Assembly: GCA_949293925.1 (NCBI GenBank)
Contig: CASFFI010000089.1
Coordinates: forward strand, 1 to 16,511
Length of the DNA stretch: 16,511 nucleotides
Direction of reading: 5' to 3'
Source: an uncultured Christensenella sp.
GTDB lineage: Bacteria > Bacillota > Clostridia > Christensenellales > UBA1242
The notes under the pieces: model-generated
Told to the model about the DNA's origin: nothing
Seen by the model: the letters and a program-made list of their open reading frames with translations, nothing else
Databases searched by the model: none
In this document: positions 15,068 to 16,511 of the stretch, in pieces
How positions within the stretch are numbered: the first letter of the stretch is position 1
Layout of the letters: each line of letters begins with the position of its first letter
Made by a program: the position numbers and the translations under genes

Positions 15068-16511
15068 GATTACAGTAGCAAATGTCAGTTTGCAATTTGG
15101 TTCAAGAAAATTATTTGAAGATGTAAATATTAAATTTACAAAGGGAAATTGTTATGGAATCATTGGGGCTAATGGAGCAGGAAAATCCACTTTTTTAAAA
15201 ATTTTAACAGGTGAAATAGAACCTAACAAAGGCGAAGTTATTATTCCTAAAAATGAGCGAGTATCAGTTTTAGAACAAAATCAGGAAAAATACAATGATT
15301 GCACAGTTATTCGTACAGTTTTATTAGGTCATAAGCGACTTGTTGAAATTATGGACGAAAAAGAAAAGTTGTATGCTTTAACAGAATTCACAGATGAACA
15401 GGGTATGCGTCTTGCAGATTTAGAGGCAGAATTTATGGAATTAAATGGTTGGGACGCAGAATCAGTTGCGCAAACACTATTAAATTCTATTGGCATTAGT
15501 GATGAATACCACTATAAACTAATGAGCGAACTTGATGCAAAAATGAAGGTAAAAGTTTTGTTGGCTCAGGCGATTTTTTCAAACCCAGATAATTTGATTT
15601 TAGATGAACCTACAAATAATCTTGATGTAAAAACAATTAAATTTTTGGAAGATTTTATTTTAAACTTTGAGAATACTGTTATAATTGTATCACATAACAG
15701 ACACTTTTTAAACAAAGTTTGTACTCATATTTGTGATTTAGATTATCAAAAAATAACATTATATGTCGGCAATTATGATTTTTGGTATGAATCTTCACAA
15801 CTTGCATTAAAACAGATGAAAGATCAAAATAAAAAGGCAGAACAAAGAGCACAAGAATTGAAAGAATTTATTGCTAGATTTGCTGCAAATGCTTCAAAAT
15901 CTAAACAGGCAACTTCTAGAAAAAAAGAATTGGAGCGTTTGACTATTGAAGACATTAAACCTAGTTCTAGAAAATATCCTTATATAGATTTTAGATTTGA
16001 TGCAAGAATTGGAAATGATATTTTAAAAGTCGAAAATTTGACTAAAAAAGGCTTATTTGAAAATGTATCCTTTACAGTTTCAGATAAAGATAAAATAGCC
16101 TTCTTTAGCGATAATAGTGCGGTAATAACTGCTTTATTTAACATATTGGCAGGCGAAGATACTGATTATGAAGGAAAATTTACTTTCGGTAAAACTATAA
16201 AATTTTCATATCTTCCTCAAAATAATAATAAATATTTTGAAAATTGTGATTTGAATTTAGTGCAATGGATAGGTCAATTTACAAAAGAAAATGACCAAAC
16301 CTTCTTGCGCTCGTGGCTTGGAAGAATGTTATTTAGCGGAGAAGAGGCAGAGAAAAAAGCAAAAGTTTTGTCAGGTGGCGAAAAAGTTCGCTGTATGTTA
16401 GCAAAGATGATGCTGACTTCTGGAAATTTATTAATTATGGACGAACCTACAAACCATCTAGATTTGGAATCAATTACAGCACTTAATAACGGAATGAAAA
16501 AATTTCAGGGC
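15066..16511 (+). CDS. ABC-F ATPase, YbiT/YkpA group, 3' end cut off by window edge
   Basis: A soluble twin ATP-binding-cassette protein without membrane parts. ABC-F proteins act on the ribosomal E-site in translation control, and some protect against antibiotics. The frame is open to the last base (482 residues visible; about 50-60 are likely missing). Domain 1 has Walker A GANGAGKS (34-41), the divergent signature MSELDAKMK (153-161), Walker B LILDEPTNNLD (177-187) and the switch His210. The linker at about 240-305 contains RFAANASKSKQATSRKKELE. Domain 2 has the intact signature LSGGEK (435-440) and Walker B LLIMDEPTNHLD (455-466). Its P-loop is broken: FFSDNSAVITALF (346-358) has Ile354 where Lys is expected. 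The MSE.. signature and the NASKS..ATSR linker are typical of YbiT rather than of resistance types such as Vga or Msr. TAGGAG lies six bases before the ATG. It follows murA by 50 bases. Confidence 0.92.
   Translation, partial: MITVANVSLQFGSRKLFEDVNIKFTKGNCYGIIGANGAGKSTFLKILTGEIEPNKGEVIIPKNERVSVLEQNQEKYNDCTVIRTVLLGHKRLVEIMDEKEKLYALTEFTDEQGMRLADLEAEFMELNGWDAESVAQTLLNSIGISDEYHYKLMSELDAKMKVKVLLAQAIFSNPDNLILDEPTNNLDVKTIKFLEDFILNFENTVIIVSHNRHFLNKVCTHICDLDYQKITLYVGNYDFWYESSQLALKQMKDQNKKAEQRAQELKEFIARFAANASKSKQATSRKKELERLTIEDIKPSSRKYPYIDFRFDARIGNDILKVENLTKKGLFENVSFTVSDKDKIAFFSDNSAVITALFNILAGEDTDYEGKFTFGKTIKFSYLPQNNNKYFENCDLNLVQWIGQFTKENDQTFLRSWLGRMLFSGEEAEKKAKVLSGGEKVRCMLAKMMLTSGNLLIMDEPTNHLDLESITALNNGMKKFQG

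Noticed and set aside
1..16511. Alternative genetic code, suggested by the absence of TGA stops
   Set aside because: Trp is written TGG in the genes, no conserved gene is interrupted by TGA, and zero of 12 stops being TGA is not surprising in AT-rich DNA.

Overview
This is a very AT-rich stretch of housekeeping genes that looks like the chromosome of a low-GC Bacillota (Firmicutes), most likely an uncultured Clostridia-type lineage. The reasons are purine-rich Shine-Dalgarno sites (AGGAGG, GAGGT), a class B penicillin-binding protein with a C-terminal PASTA domain, a YlbJ-family membrane protein, the lepA-hemW pair, and Gram-positive style intrinsic terminators. The genetic code looks standard: Trp is TGG, and the 12 visible stop codons are 9 TAA and 3 TAG, with no TGA. 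The genus cannot be told from the window.

Layout. Positions 1-1734 hold lepA, cut at its 5' end, followed by hemW (2066-3220) and a terminator. Next comes a shortened division and cell wall group with its own promoter: rsmH, an FtsL-like single-pass membrane protein and a PASTA-domain transpeptidase (3619-7184). A gene-poor zone of about 1.3 kb (7185-8499) contains one tiny gene, a 53-residue YjzC-like protein with a strong ribosome binding site and a clean terminator. After it comes asnS with a near-consensus promoter. It converges on a minus-strand ylbJ-like gene (9898-10863), which is divergent from a patatin-like lipase (10966-11766). Then follow rpsT with a strong extended -10 promoter, ftsW (12361-13464), murA (13756-15015) and an ABC-F ATPase of the YbiT/YkpA group that runs off the right edge.

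How the genes work together. RsmH, FtsL-like, the class B PBP, FtsW and MurA belong to peptidoglycan synthesis and division, but the usual dcw cluster is broken up: mraZ, mraY and the murC-G genes are absent, and ftsW and murA lie far from the PBP. LepA, AsnRS, S20, RsmH and the ABC-F protein serve the ribosome or translation. In many Firmicutes rpsT lies just upstream of lepA; here it lies about 10 kb downstream.

Most notable points. The PBP and FtsW, normally a working pair, are the only two genes with a GTG start. Both lack a Shine-Dalgarno site and have a TATAAT box 5 bases before the start codon, which suggests leaderless mRNAs. The FtsL-like protein has almost no extracellular part. The second ATP site of the ABC-F protein has lost its P-loop lysine. 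The asnS terminator lies inside the coding end of the convergent gene. Two gene-free gaps carry short-period repeats. I found no phage, transposon, CRISPR array, tRNA or defence system, and nothing that amounts to a wholly new biological system.
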